A stretch of DNA of 54,590 nucleotides from Microcoleus sp. LEGE 07076 (GTDB lineage: Bacteria; Cyanobacteriota; Cyanobacteriia; Cyanobacteriales; Microcoleaceae): assembly GCF_015207455.1 (NCBI RefSeq), contig NZ_JADEWV010000013.1:1-54590 (forward strand), in the 5' to 3' direction. Positions 15,946 through 23,242 of the stretch are shown here, piece by piece (the stretch's first letter is position 1; every line of letters starts with the position of its first letter). The notes below the pieces were generated by a model that saw only the letters and a program-made list of their open reading frames with translations, searched no databases and was not told the origin of the DNA. The position numbers and the translations under genes are program-made.

Positions 15946-17634
15946 ATGGAAGCCTCGACAACAATTAGAAAAATGATGGCTGGCAACAAAATTGTTGTGC
16001 CGACTTATCAGCGGGCTTACTCGTGGGATACTCCCTTTCCAAAATCAGATCGAAATACTCAAACAAATGTATTCCTGGAAGACTTAGAAGAATACAGTAA
16101 GAGCAATGCAAGCACCCCCTATTATTTTGGACACTTCCTTTTTGAGGAGAGAAATAAGGAATTCAATGTTATAGACGGACAGCAACGCCTCACAACTATT
16201 GTCATTTTCCTATCTTCTCTTTTTGCAAAAATGAAAGATATAAGAAATCTTACAGATTCAGAAGAAATTTGTTACGAAGACATGGTGAAGAGGCGTGACG
16301 TAATACGCTTTTCCACTGTTGATTACGACAACCAATTGTTTATTGACTATGTAATTGAACGAACTAAAGTTGATCATAATGGTCTCGACACAGAATCATC
16401 AAGGCGGATTGTTAGGGCATTTGATTTTTTTAATGAACGACTTGCAAGCAAAGATGAAGAATATCTGACTAAAATGCTCTCAATAATTAGTGAGGCAGCT
16501 TGTAGTACCCATCCGGTTCAAAGTGAATCGGAAGCAATCCAAATGTTCATATTTCAAAATAATAGAGGAAAGCGACCTTCAAATCTGGAAATCATAAAAG
16601 CTCAATTTATGTACAATGTCCATTTGCACGGCAATGAAGATAGAGATGCGCTTACAGTAGAGATTAAAAATCGCTTTGAAAGAATCTACAGGTCTATATC
16701 GTCTATCGAATATCGTATTAATGAAGATGATATTTTACTGTATACTTTGCGAGTTCATTTCAACTCACTTTGGGAAGTGAATTCGATAGAAAGAATCAAC
16801 AAGATTTTGACAAGTGGAGATCCTATCGATTTCATTAAGTCCTTCACAAGATCTCTCTCAACAAGTTTTGAACATCTCTCTCTTTTTTTTGGAAGACATG
16901 AACGAGAGAATTTCGCAATCCATTCCTTAATCACACTTGGCAGAATTGCGATTGCACTTCCGTTTATCATAAAGGCATATAAATATGCCCTAGCTACTGA
17001 TGAAATTAGTGTGCTGTGTTCTTCTTTGGAAGATTTGGTGATTCGTCATCGGCTGATCGGTACTCGTGCCGATATGACCTCAAGAATAAATGATGTTTTT
17101 GAAAAGTTTACTGAAGAGAATAAAAAAACTTCTCCGATAATTGAACGTATAGAGTGGATGAAAACGACATCAGAATGGTGGTGGGCTTATTGGAACAACG
17201 AACAGCTTAGAAATGCTCTCCAACGTGGAATAGATCATGCAGTCGCCAAATATCTGCTTTGGAAATATGAAGTACATTTAGAGCAGCAAGGCAAAAGCGG
17301 TTATTTGCCTACTCGGTTTGACAGAATCATCAGTCCAGAAGTTGAACACATCGCTCCGACAACTGAACCTGAAATCAAGCCTCATGGCTATGGCAATTAC
17401 GATGAAGAGTTCAGGAATCAATATTTGAATTGTCTGGGCAACTATCTGTTGTTATCGAAATCGCATAATTGTGCGGTTGGCAATATCTCACTTAAACAAA
17501 AATTGGCTACCTATATGCACAACGAACAACAGAGAGAAGTGAAGAGCTTAGTACCTGAGGATGGAATATGGAGCAAAGAAATAATACAAAAACGGAAAGA
17601 TAAGATTATCGCTGCACTCATAGCTATGTGTTGA
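15946..17634 (+). CDS. DUF262/DUF1524 (GmrSD-like) protein (562 aa)
   Basis: The N-terminal DUF262 domain (about residues 1-220) shows VPTYQRAYSWD, YYFGHFLFEE and the conserved VIDGQQRLTTIVIF, the ParB/Srx-like nucleotide-binding loop of this family. The C-terminal DUF1524 domain (about 430-560) has VEHIAPTTEP, LNCLGNYLLLSKSHNCAVGN and SLKQK, matching the His-Asn-His nuclease of GmrSD/BrxU proteins. In that family the DUF262 half hydrolyses NTP and the HNH half cuts modified phage DNA. Restriction activity here is inferred, not shown. The gene is AT-rich with no HIP1 octamers. It lies between a GTTAGGC box (15908) and an attC-like site (17640-17726), as a gene cassette would. Confidence 0.8.
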   Translation: MEASTTIRKMMAGNKIVVPTYQRAYSWDTPFPKSDRNTQTNVFLEDLEEYSKSNASTPYYFGHFLFEERNKEFNVIDGQQRLTTIVIFLSSLFAKMKDIRNLTDSEEICYEDMVKRRDVIRFSTVDYDNQLFIDYVIERTKVDHNGLDTESSRRIVRAFDFFNERLASKDEEYLTKMLSIISEAACSTHPVQSESEAIQMFIFQNNRGKRPSNLEIIKAQFMYNVHLHGNEDRDALTVEIKNRFERIYRSISSIEYRINEDDILLYTLRVHFNSLWEVNSIERINKILTSGDPIDFIKSFTRSLSTSFEHLSLFFGRHERENFAIHSLITLGRIAIALPFIIKAYKYALATDEISVLCSSLEDLVIRHRLIGTRADMTSRINDVFEKFTEENKKTSPIIERIEWMKTTSEWWWAYWNNEQLRNALQRGIDHAVAKYLLWKYEVHLEQQGKSGYLPTRFDRIISPEVEHIAPTTEPEIKPHGYGNYDEEFRNQYLNCLGNYLLLSKSHNCAVGNISLKQKLATYMHNEQQREVKSLVPEDGIWSKEIIQKRKDKIIAALIAMC

Positions 17635-17639
17635 ATAAG

Positions 17640-17726
17640 GCATAACAATTCAAATGCAGCGGACGGTCGAGAGCTGCTCGTGTGGAGTTTGAGGTTGTCT
17701 GCCGCCGCTGATTTGAGCCGTTAGAC
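17640..17726. other. attC-like recombination site after the DUF262 gene
   Basis: GCATAAC (17640-17646) and GTTAGAC (17720-17726) are the outer R''- and R'-type boxes of an integron attC site. Each is 4 bases from an inner arm. CAAAT-G-CAGCGG on the left pairs with CCGCTG-ATTTG on the right and leaves one unpaired G, the extrahelical base typical of attC. Total length is 87 bases, within the normal range. No integron integrase is visible in the window. The site is 5 bases beyond the DUF262 stop codon, the usual cassette spacing. Confidence 0.7.
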
Positions 17727-17820
17727 CGCAAAAGTTACCGAGTGATAATGAGCGACGCACCATATCCTCGATCGCGACAATAGCTAATCCGGATTTGATA
17801 TTACAAACCGCAACAACTGC

Positions 17821-17854
17821 AAAAAACCCGGTTTCTTGAAGAAGCCGGGTTTTT
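17821..17854. terminator. AAACCCGGTTTCTT hairpin, second copy
   Basis: The palindrome AAAAACCCGGTTTCTT with AAGAAGCCGGGTTTTT has one mismatch and could end transcription from the DUF262 gene. The right flank (TATTCGATCGCC, then TCAACCGAATCTACAATTA) is the same as the sequence between the hairpin at 27261 and the stop codon of the RTX gene at 27327. This place therefore carries a copy of the RTX gene 3' flank. Confidence 0.65.
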
Positions 17855-17890
17855 AATCTATTCGATCGCCCTCAACCGAATCTACAATTA

Positions 17891-17960
17891 CAATCGATCG
17901 AGGTAATTTACGTAAGTTTACAAGAGCGTGTCACTTTTTCTCACCGACAGGGCGATCGGC
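17891..17960. repeat. dispersed island repeat, short copy D
   Basis: CAATCGATCGAGGTAATTTA through GACAGGGCGATCGGC matches the left part of copies A and B, without the right-hand hairpin section. It precedes the pair of genes at 18019 and 18585. Confidence 0.7.
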
Positions 17961-18018
17961 TTAAATCATAGCAATTAAAAGTAAAATTGAGCCTTTAGTT
18001 TCTATAGGCAAAACCGTT

Positions 18019-18588
18019 TTGAGCCAGATTCAAGTCTTAAACCTACAGAGCCTCGATCGGGGACTTCCCGCCATTACACCAGCTTTTGGAGCGGCACTCG
18101 CAGAAGCAGGTGCGATTTGTTTAACAGATGAAGATCATCAACGCGGAGTAACACTCGAAGTCGAGGGAGAATTTTCCACCACATTCATATTGGATTGGCA
18201 ACCCGTCACGGAACAAGCACGGCGATGTTGGAATGATCAAGAATATGCAACGGAGCAAGCTGCTTATGCAGTCGCGTTTCTGTTAATTCTTCAATTAACC
18301 AATCTCACAGTCATTGAGCGTTCTCGCAAAGGAACTGGATTTGACTACTGGTTAGGAATTCAAGATTCAACCGCCACATTGCCATTTCAGCGAATGGCAC
18401 GTTTGGAAGTCTCTGGAATTCGCCAAGGCAATCGAAGCCAAATTAACGCCAGAGTCAAGCAGAAAATCGAGCAAACCCGCGCATCTGATGCACAAGGTTT
18501 ACCAGCGTATATCATTGTAGTAGAGTTCAGCCACCCGATTTCCGTCATTAGTGCCAAGCATAACCCTGAAGGAGCCAGAGCCCAATGA
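18019..18588 (+). CDS. conserved cyanobacterial protein of unknown function (189 aa)
   Basis: I recognise the pattern (LDRGLPAITPAFGAALAEAGAIC, VTLEVEGEF, AAYAVAFLLILQLTNLTVIERS, GFDYWLG) as a recurring uncharacterised protein but know no function. The start is a TTG followed by AGCCAGATTCAA, the same first codons as the downstream gene, which supports it. The stop overlaps the start of the next gene (ATGA at 18585), so the two are translationally coupled. A mid-protein helix (AAYAVAFLLILQL) is hydrophobic but too short and polar-flanked to call a membrane segment. The pair may be a defence or toxin-type module because of its island position, but nothing in the sequence proves that. Confidence 0.65.
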   Translation: MSQIQVLNLQSLDRGLPAITPAFGAALAEAGAICLTDEDHQRGVTLEVEGEFSTTFILDWQPVTEQARRCWNDQEYATEQAAYAVAFLLILQLTNLTVIERSRKGTGFDYWLGIQDSTATLPFQRMARLEVSGIRQGNRSQINARVKQKIEQTRASDAQGLPAYIIVVEFSHPISVISAKHNPEGARAQ

Positions 18589-18974
18589 GTCAGATTCAAG
18601 CGCTCCACCAAAAAGCAATGGATTTAGCCGAAGCCGCAGCAGTTGCCCGTTTGAGGGGAACTCCAGAACAGGCTGCCCAATTGACGCGCCAAGCCTTTGA
18701 AAAAGAAACCCAAGCTGCTGCATTAATTGCTAACTCTCTTGATGCCGAACCTACTCGTTCTGTCCTCCACCGCAGTGCAGCATCTCTCGCGATCGAATGT
18801 GGTGAATTACAAGTCGCAGAACGTTTGATTACAACTGCATTATCTGGCAATTCTCCTCTGGAAATTGCTGAAGAACTCAAGGATTTATTCATCCAGATCA
18901 ATTTGAGCCAATATCTGAAGCGCCAAGGAATTCATATCGATCTCAACCAACTGCAAGGACTGGTAAATCAATGA
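18585..18974 (+). CDS. helical repeat-like partner protein (129 aa), unknown
   Basis: The protein is almost all helical and Ala-rich. Repeated helix-turn-helix units such as MDLAEAAAVARLRGTPEQAAQLTRQAFEKE and SAASLAIECGELQVAERLITTAL-type stretches resemble tetratricopeptide repeats. Its start overlaps the stop of the preceding gene by 4 bases. It probably forms a complex with the 189-residue protein. No enzymatic motif is seen. Confidence 0.65.
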   Translation: MSQIQALHQKAMDLAEAAAVARLRGTPEQAAQLTRQAFEKETQAAALIANSLDAEPTRSVLHRSAASLAIECGELQVAERLITTALSGNSPLEIAEELKDLFIQINLSQYLKRQGIHIDLNQLQGLVNQ

Positions 18975-19163
18975 ATTGAACGCCCAACGATCGCCCTGTT
19001 TGTCCGTGGGATATCATGGAAGGATTCACATAAAAGCGTAGCGATGTCTCCGTGTGCAGGACTCTTTGGCATCCGCATCGGCTATAATGTGGCGGCTTCT
19101 TTCGGCGGTGTGATGGAGCGGGTGAGTAGTGATTTCCGGTATTGTGACTGATAGACACGCAAT
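18975..19163 (+). pseudogene. internally deleted copy of the 13.1-13.5 kb antitoxin/protease locus
   Basis: The first about 70 bases (CGCCCAACGATCGC to AAAAGCGTAGCGAT) match the region before the gene at 13173. The sequence then jumps to TCTCCGTGTGCAGGACTCT, which matches 13361 onward, and follows the original through the protease start to about 19163. About 200 bases, the start and most of the 96-residue gene, are missing. The following protease sequence is lost after about 12 codons. Confidence 0.8.
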
Positions 19164-19214
19164 CGTAAAGCGGAATGTTAAAATCAGGCTAGTCCCTTGG
19201 AGCCAAACGAGCCA

Positions 19215-19445
19215 ATGCTAACCCTAGACCAACTCATTTCAGAGGCAACTGCATTACCAGATGCAGCCAAAGCTATCCTCATTGACAAAATTGTGGAAAG
19301 CATGACAAGCCAAATCGAACAAGATATTTTGATGGCAGGAGTAAAGAAAGCTCAAGAACGGATTGCCGAAATTGATAGTGGCGCAGTCCAAACCATTCCT
19401 GGAGATATTGCCTTGGCCCAAATACGGCAACTCTCAAAGCAATGA
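19215..19445 (+). CDS. addiction-module antitoxin (76 aa)
   Basis: LTLDQLISEATALPDAAKAILIDKIVESM and the VKKAQERIAEIDSGAVQTIPGD region match the small unstable antitoxins (addiction module component family) that precede ParE/RelE toxins. I take the ATG at 19215; a TTG at 19197 in frame would add six residues. It overlaps the following toxin gene by 4 bases (ATGA). It should bind and neutralise the toxin and repress the shared promoter. Confidence 0.8.
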   Translation: MLTLDQLISEATALPDAAKAILIDKIVESMTSQIEQDILMAGVKKAQERIAEIDSGAVQTIPGDIALAQIRQLSKQ

Positions 19446-19726
19446 AATATGAATTTCACCCAGCCGCCCTGCAAGAATATGCAGAGGCTGTGCAATTCTT
19501 TGCCCAACAAGATAGACACCAGGATTTCATCGACACGATAGAAAACGCCATATTTAAAATTATTGGAGCACCAGAACGCTGGCCGCTTATTGAAAGTCAG
19601 ATTCGTCGTTATTTGACCCTCAAGTTTTCCTATGCCATATTATATCGAGTCTATCCCGATCGAATCGTGATTGCGGCGATCGTGAGTTGTCGTCGCGATC
19701 CAAGCTACTGGAAAAATCGCCTCTGA
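19442..19726 (+). CDS. RelE/ParE-family toxin (94 aa)
   Basis: The fold signature is plain: YEFHPAALQEYAEAVQFF at the N-terminus, ERWPLIESQIRRYLTLKFSYAILYRV in the middle, and VIAAIVSCRRDPSYWKNRL at the end. Toxins of this family either cut mRNA on the ribosome or poison gyrase. The conserved Arg and Tyr residues of the C-terminal strand are present. The frame is intact, and it is coupled to the preceding antitoxin gene. Confidence 0.85.
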   Translation: MKYEFHPAALQEYAEAVQFFAQQDRHQDFIDTIENAIFKIIGAPERWPLIESQIRRYLTLKFSYAILYRVYPDRIVIAAIVSCRRDPSYWKNRL

Positions 19727-19792
19727 AAATGGACTTCAGCAATAATAATTTAAGTACAAACCTGTCAATAACCCATTCACCGCCGAAAAATC

Positions 19793-20026
19793 ATGACAGC
19801 CGCCGAAAAACTTTACCAACTAATCCAAGCCCTTCCAGAAAACCAAATCAACGAAGTCCTCAACTTCGCTGAATTTCTCTACCAAAAAAAACTCTCCCCC
19901 CGTCAAACTATCTCCCCCGGCACTCTCACCGGACTTCGGGGTATTGCCAAACGGTCTGGAGCAGCCCCAAACGATGAGGACTTACAGGCAGAATATACCG
20001 ACTATCTCACTCAAAAATACCAGTAA
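19793..20026 (+). CDS. DUF2281-type antitoxin, copy 1 (77 aa)
   Basis: TAAEKLYQLIQALPENQINEVLNFAEFL and a C-terminal toxin-neutralising tail (LRGIAKRSGAAPNDEDLQAE) are typical of DUF2281 antitoxins that pair with PIN toxins. The paired toxin at 20035 is frameshifted. A second copy of the pair, with an intact toxin, is at 21625-22277. The two antitoxins differ at about a dozen positions. Confidence 0.8.
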   Translation: MTAAEKLYQLIQALPENQINEVLNFAEFLYQKKLSPRQTISPGTLTGLRGIAKRSGAAPNDEDLQAEYTDYLTQKYQ

Positions 20027-20034
20027 CTCTTCCC

Positions 20035-20443
20035 GTGAAAATTCTCATCGATACCAACATCGTCCTGGACTTAATCCTGGAACGGGAACCCTTTGTCGAG
20101 AGTGCGATCGCCCTTTTCGAGCAAATTGAACGGGGCAACGCCAGAAGGCTATATCGCCGCAACTACCATCACCAATATTTTCTACATCATCCGCAAAACC
20201 GAAGGTCGTGAAGTCGCTCTTGCTGCCATTCATCGACTACTAACTGGACTCCGATTTTGTGCTGTCGATCGCCAAACCGTCGAAACTGCTCTCAGTCTTG
20301 GACTGAAAGACTTTGAAGATAGTATCCAACTCGCCTGCGCGACGATCGATCGACTTGATGCGATCGTCACGCGCGATCGGAAAGACTTCATTGGTAGCAA
20401 CCTCCCCATTTACTCCCCCACAGAACTCTTAAACCTGCTATAG
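20035..20443 (+). pseudogene. PIN-domain toxin, copy 1, frameshifted
   Basis: From GTG 20035 the protein starts KILIDTNIVLDLILEREPF as in the intact copy at 21870. After ERGN the frame is lost: the DNA here reads AACGCCAGAAGG where the intact copy reads AACTTAGAAGG, one base more. The remainder (GYIAATTITNIFYIIRK to the end) is preserved in the +1 frame up to 20443. The gene is 409 bases long against 408 in the intact copy. The catalytic Asp residues are all encoded but split between frames. Confidence 0.85.
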
Positions 20444-20489
20444 CAGAAAAATATCTAAAAAAATTCCTAACTCCGAGCATAAGGATCGT

Positions 20490-20572
20490 CAACCTCAAGT
20501 CTCAAATCGATCGAGGTAATTTACGTAAGTTTGCACGATCGTGTTACTTTTTCTTGCCGACAGGGCGATCGG
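20490..20572. repeat. dispersed island repeat, copy C
   Basis: CGTCAACCTCAAGTCTCAAATCG through GGCGATCGGAGTAAG matches the left part of copies A and B. It follows the frameshifted PIN gene in the same way that copy B follows the intact PIN gene, so it is part of the same segmental duplication. The rest of the gap to 20717 holds a 31-codon open frame from 20633 that I do not consider a supported gene. Confidence 0.7.
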
Positions 20573-20717
20573 AGTAAGATTTCAAAGTTGTATTAGAAGG
20601 CGATCGTAAAGTTGATGTTCAACTATTAAGTAATGAGTGAGATTGCATTTCGTAAAATTAATCTTGTGGCTATTCATGCTAGGATTCAGCCAATTGTTCC
20701 ACTCACTATAGACGATC

Positions 20718-21227
20718 GTGCTGACTGATCAACATATTGCTGAAGCTTTGAGTCGTGCATACGTCCGTGCGATCGCTGGACGTGCCGGACTCAACTTAGC
20801 TATTCGGGAATACGACTATGGCGTGGATGGCAGTTTTGATGAGGTTGTGGTACGCCAAAATCGTCGGGTTGAATCTGGCTTTTCTCTCAGTTTTCAACTC
20901 AAAGCCTCGACCCAATGGCAACTCGATGATATTCAGGTTGTCTATGACTTGGAGGTGAAGACCTACAATGATTTGATTCTCAGACGCAGCATGAGAAGCG
21001 CAACACCCTGTATCCTGATTTTGTTAGCCCTGCCCTCGGATTCTATGCAATGGCTCATTTGTGAAGAAACAGAACTCAGATTGCAAGGAACCTGCTACTG
21101 GGAGTACCTCAGTGGTAGCCTCAGCGAAAATCGCCAGTCTGTCAGGATTAGAATTTCACGATCGCAACGCCTGACCCCAGAATCTTTGCTAACCTTAATA
21201 GAGAACGTCAAAACAGGAGAATGGTGA
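20718..21227 (+). CDS. DUF4365 domain protein, PD-(D/E)XK-like (169 aa)
   Basis: REYDYGVDGSFDE followed by SGFSLSFQLKAS gives the Asp and the Q-x-K pair of a PD-(D/E)XK-type nuclease core, as in DUF4365 proteins. Beta strands (CILILLALPS, MQWLICEE) follow. The gene starts with GTG at 20718 and overlaps its small partner (TGATG at 21225-21229). DUF4365 genes are often found in mobile or defence contexts. A nuclease role is inferred from the motif. It lies between the two copies of the DUF2281/PIN duplication. Confidence 0.75.
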   Translation: MLTDQHIAEALSRAYVRAIAGRAGLNLAIREYDYGVDGSFDEVVVRQNRRVESGFSLSFQLKASTQWQLDDIQVVYDLEVKTYNDLILRRSMRSATPCILILLALPSDSMQWLICEETELRLQGTCYWEYLSGSLSENRQSVRIRISRSQRLTPESLLTLIENVKTGEW

Positions 21228-21526
21228 TGACCCCTGAAGTTTTATCAAGTTACCCCCAAATCCAGGAGCTTCATATTGCTGAAGTGGTTAGCTATCTCCA
21301 GGAGAATCACTGGATATCGGTCAGTCATCCCAGTACACGGTTGCTTGTGTTTGAAAAAGGAGTTGACGATCGGGGCAAACCAATTCAGATTGTTCTGCCA
21401 AGCAAGGATGATTATGAAGATACGCCCTACTTACTAGCTAAAGCAATAAATCTTCTATCTTTTCTGCAATCTGTATCATTTCAGGAGATCGTGAAAGCGA
21501 TCGGTGCGTTTGCAAATGTCAGTTAG
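21227..21526 (+). CDS. small partner of the DUF4365 gene (99 aa), unknown
   Basis: I do not recognise the family. The sequence (IQELHIAEVVSYLQENHWISV, PIQIVLPSKDDYEDTPYLLAKAINLLSFL) is mixed alpha/beta with no catalytic motif. AGGAG at 21215-21219 is 7 bases from the ATG at 21227, which I therefore prefer to the ATG at 21221. The start overlaps the DUF4365 stop, so the two are coupled. An inhibitor/antitoxin or subunit role for the DUF4365 protein is a fair guess. Confidence 0.65.
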   Translation: MTPEVLSSYPQIQELHIAEVVSYLQENHWISVSHPSTRLLVFEKGVDDRGKPIQIVLPSKDDYEDTPYLLAKAINLLSFLQSVSFQEIVKAIGAFANVS

Positions 21527-21536
21527 ATTGAGATCT

Positions 21537-21575
21537 TGTCATTTTTTCTTGCCGATAGGGCGATCGAAGTAAGAT
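21537..21575. repeat. dispersed island repeat, fragment E
   Basis: ATCTTGTCATTTTTTCTTGC and GATAGGGCGATCGAAGTAAG match the middle of copies A to D. The following bases (TGTCAAAGTTGTGTTAGGAG) match the sequence after copy C near 20578. Confidence 0.55.
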
Positions 21576-21624
21576 GTCAAAGTTGTGTTAGGAGACGATA
21601 AAGCCCACCCACCCTCTAAAAGCC

Positions 21625-21861
21625 ATGACAGCCGCCGAAAGACTCTATCAACTGATCCAAACTTTCCCAGAAAGCCAAATCAACGAAGTCCTCCACTTCG
21701 CTGAATTTCTCCAGCAAAAACAACTCGCCACTCCTCAACAGGCTATCCCTCCTGGCACCCTCACCGGACTTCGGGGCATCGCCAAACGGTCTGGAGCAGC
21801 CCCTAGCGAGGAGGAACTGCAAACAGAATATACCGACTATCTCACTCAAAAATACCAGTAA
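21625..21861 (+). CDS. DUF2281-type antitoxin, copy 2 (78 aa)
   Basis: This protein matches the antitoxin at 19793 (TAAERLYQLIQTFPESQINEVLHFAEFL, then an almost identical second half from PGTLTGLRGIAKRSGAAP). It is 9 bases upstream of the intact PIN toxin gene and should neutralise it. The duplication extends beyond the coding parts into the downstream repeat. Confidence 0.8.
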   Translation: MTAAERLYQLIQTFPESQINEVLHFAEFLQQKQLATPQQAIPPGTLTGLRGIAKRSGAAPSEEELQTEYTDYLTQKYQ

Positions 21862-21869
21862 GCCATCCC

Positions 21870-22277
21870 GTGAAAATTCTCATCGATACCAACATCGTCC
21901 TGGACCTAATCCTGGAACGGGAACCCTTTGTCGAGAGTGCGATCGCCCTTTTCGAGCAAATTGAACGGGGCAACTTAGAAGGCTATATCGCCGCAACTAC
22001 CATCACCAATATTTTCTACATCATTCGTAAAACCGAAGGTCGTGAAGTCGCCCTTGCTGCCATTCATCGACTACTAACTGGACTCCGATTTTGTGCCGTC
22101 GATCGCCAAACCGTCGAAACCGCTCTCAGCCTTGGCCTGAAAGACTTTGAAGATAGTATCCAACTCGCCTGCGCGACGATTGATCGACTTGATGCGATCG
22201 TCACGCGCGATCGGAAAGACTTCATTGGTAGCAACCTCCCCATTTACTCGCCCACAGAACTCTTAAACCAGCTATAG
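21870..22277 (+). CDS. PIN-domain ribonuclease toxin, copy 2, intact (135 aa)
   Basis: PIN toxins cut RNA using clustered acidic residues. Here the first is in LIDTNIVLDLI, another in KDFEDSIQ, and the last in VTRDRKDF, with a Thr/Asn helix (TTITNIFYIIRK) between. The start is GTG at 21870. It is the working version of the frameshifted copy at 20035. It is encoded directly after its DUF2281 antitoxin. The 3' side runs into dispersed repeat copy B. Confidence 0.85.
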   Translation: MKILIDTNIVLDLILEREPFVESAIALFEQIERGNLEGYIAATTITNIFYIIRKTEGREVALAAIHRLLTGLRFCAVDRQTVETALSLGLKDFEDSIQLACATIDRLDAIVTRDRKDFIGSNLPIYSPTELLNQL

Positions 22278-22320
22278 TAGAAAAATATCTAAAAAAATTC
22301 CTAACTCCGAGTATAAGGAT

Positions 22321-22540
22321 CGTCAACCTCAAATCTCAAATCGATCGAGGTAATTTACGTAAGTTTACAAAATTATGTAACTTTTTCTGACCGACAGGGC
22401 GATCGGGGTGGTTTATTTTTTATTTTTGAGTTAAAATCAAAGCAGACAACAAGCTGTTGAGAATGTTCGGAGTTTAAACCGCAGATATGCGGGATAAGCC
22501 AACTAGAAATGTAATTGTACCACATCTGCGGTACAATTAT
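22321..22540. repeat. dispersed island repeat, copy B, left border of the five-gene module
   Basis: The whole of copy A is matched, including AAAGCAGACAACAAGCTGTT and the hairpin formed by GCAGATATGCGGG and CCACATCTGC. It is identical to copy A up to ACAATTAT, which ends at 22540. After that copy A goes on to AAGTTAGGCC and the DUF262 gene, while this copy goes on to GCGCTATCTC and the five-gene module. The remaining bases to 22612 show no further structure. Confidence 0.75.
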
Positions 22541-22612
22541 GCGCTATCTCGCTGCTCACTGAGGTTTTCTAGATCCGAAATGTGTTTCATGTTTGATAAA
22601 CAGAAGAAAGCT

Positions 22613-23242
22613 ATGAAGTTTCCTGGTTCTAAAGGTGAACACCAAGCTCAAGAGGAATTTGGTACTACAAGTCGAGCAATCGCTTTTTACAACAAGCAGA
22701 TGTTGGATTATCTGAACCCTCTAATGCAACAATTTATTTCAACTCAGGAGATGGTATTCATAGCTACATCAGATGCTAGTGGTTCGTGTGATTGCTCATT
22801 CCGTGCTGGTCTTCCTGGTTTTGTTCGAGTTCTCAATGATAGAGTGATTGCTTATCCTGAATATCGTGGCAACGGTGTAATGGCAAGCATTGGTAACATG
22901 ATGGAAAACCCGTCCATCGGCATGATTTTTCTTGACTTTTTTCAGAGCACAGTGGGTCTGCATGTTAATGGAAAGGTGCGAATAGTTGAGAATCAAGAGT
23001 TGCCCAATCAATTAGATATGGCAAGGGCAATAATGGAAGACCTTCAGCCAACCAATGGAAGATATCCAGAGCGCTGGGTATTTGTTGAAGTAGAAGAAGC
23101 CTACATACATTGTTCAAAGCACATTCCTCTTTTACAAAAGCTTGACAAAGAAATTCATTGGGGTACAGATAGCACGAAGCATAAGAGTGCTGATTTCTTT
23201 AAGTCTAAGGATTGTCCACGAGTATGGAAGGAAGATGAATAA
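22613..23242 (+). CDS. pyridoxamine-5'-phosphate-oxidase-like FMN-binding protein (209 aa)
   Basis: The protein has the split-barrel flavin-binding fold: MVFIATSDASGSCDCSFRAG, GFVRVLNDRVIAYPEYRGNGV, NPSIGMIFLDFFQSTVGLHVNG and WVFVEVEEAYIHCSKHIP. I recognise this as a frequent stand-alone pyridoxamine-phosphate-oxidase-like family of unknown substrate. I choose ATG 22613 (MKFPGSKGEH), where family similarity starts; ATGs at 22580 and 22589 are alternatives. It is the first gene of the module and overlaps the next by 8 bases. The module is AT-rich and I see no HIP1 octamer in it. A redox or FMN-reductase function is inferred only from the fold. Confidence 0.75.
   Translation: MKFPGSKGEHQAQEEFGTTSRAIAFYNKQMLDYLNPLMQQFISTQEMVFIATSDASGSCDCSFRAGLPGFVRVLNDRVIAYPEYRGNGVMASIGNMMENPSIGMIFLDFFQSTVGLHVNGKVRIVENQELPNQLDMARAIMEDLQPTNGRYPERWVFVEVEEAYIHCSKHIPLLQKLDKEIHWGTDSTKHKSADFFKSKDCPRVWKEDE

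Noticed and set aside
20633-20728. 31-codon frame before the DUF4365 gene
   Set aside because: No recognisable family, overlaps the next gene start, and has no clear ribosome binding site.
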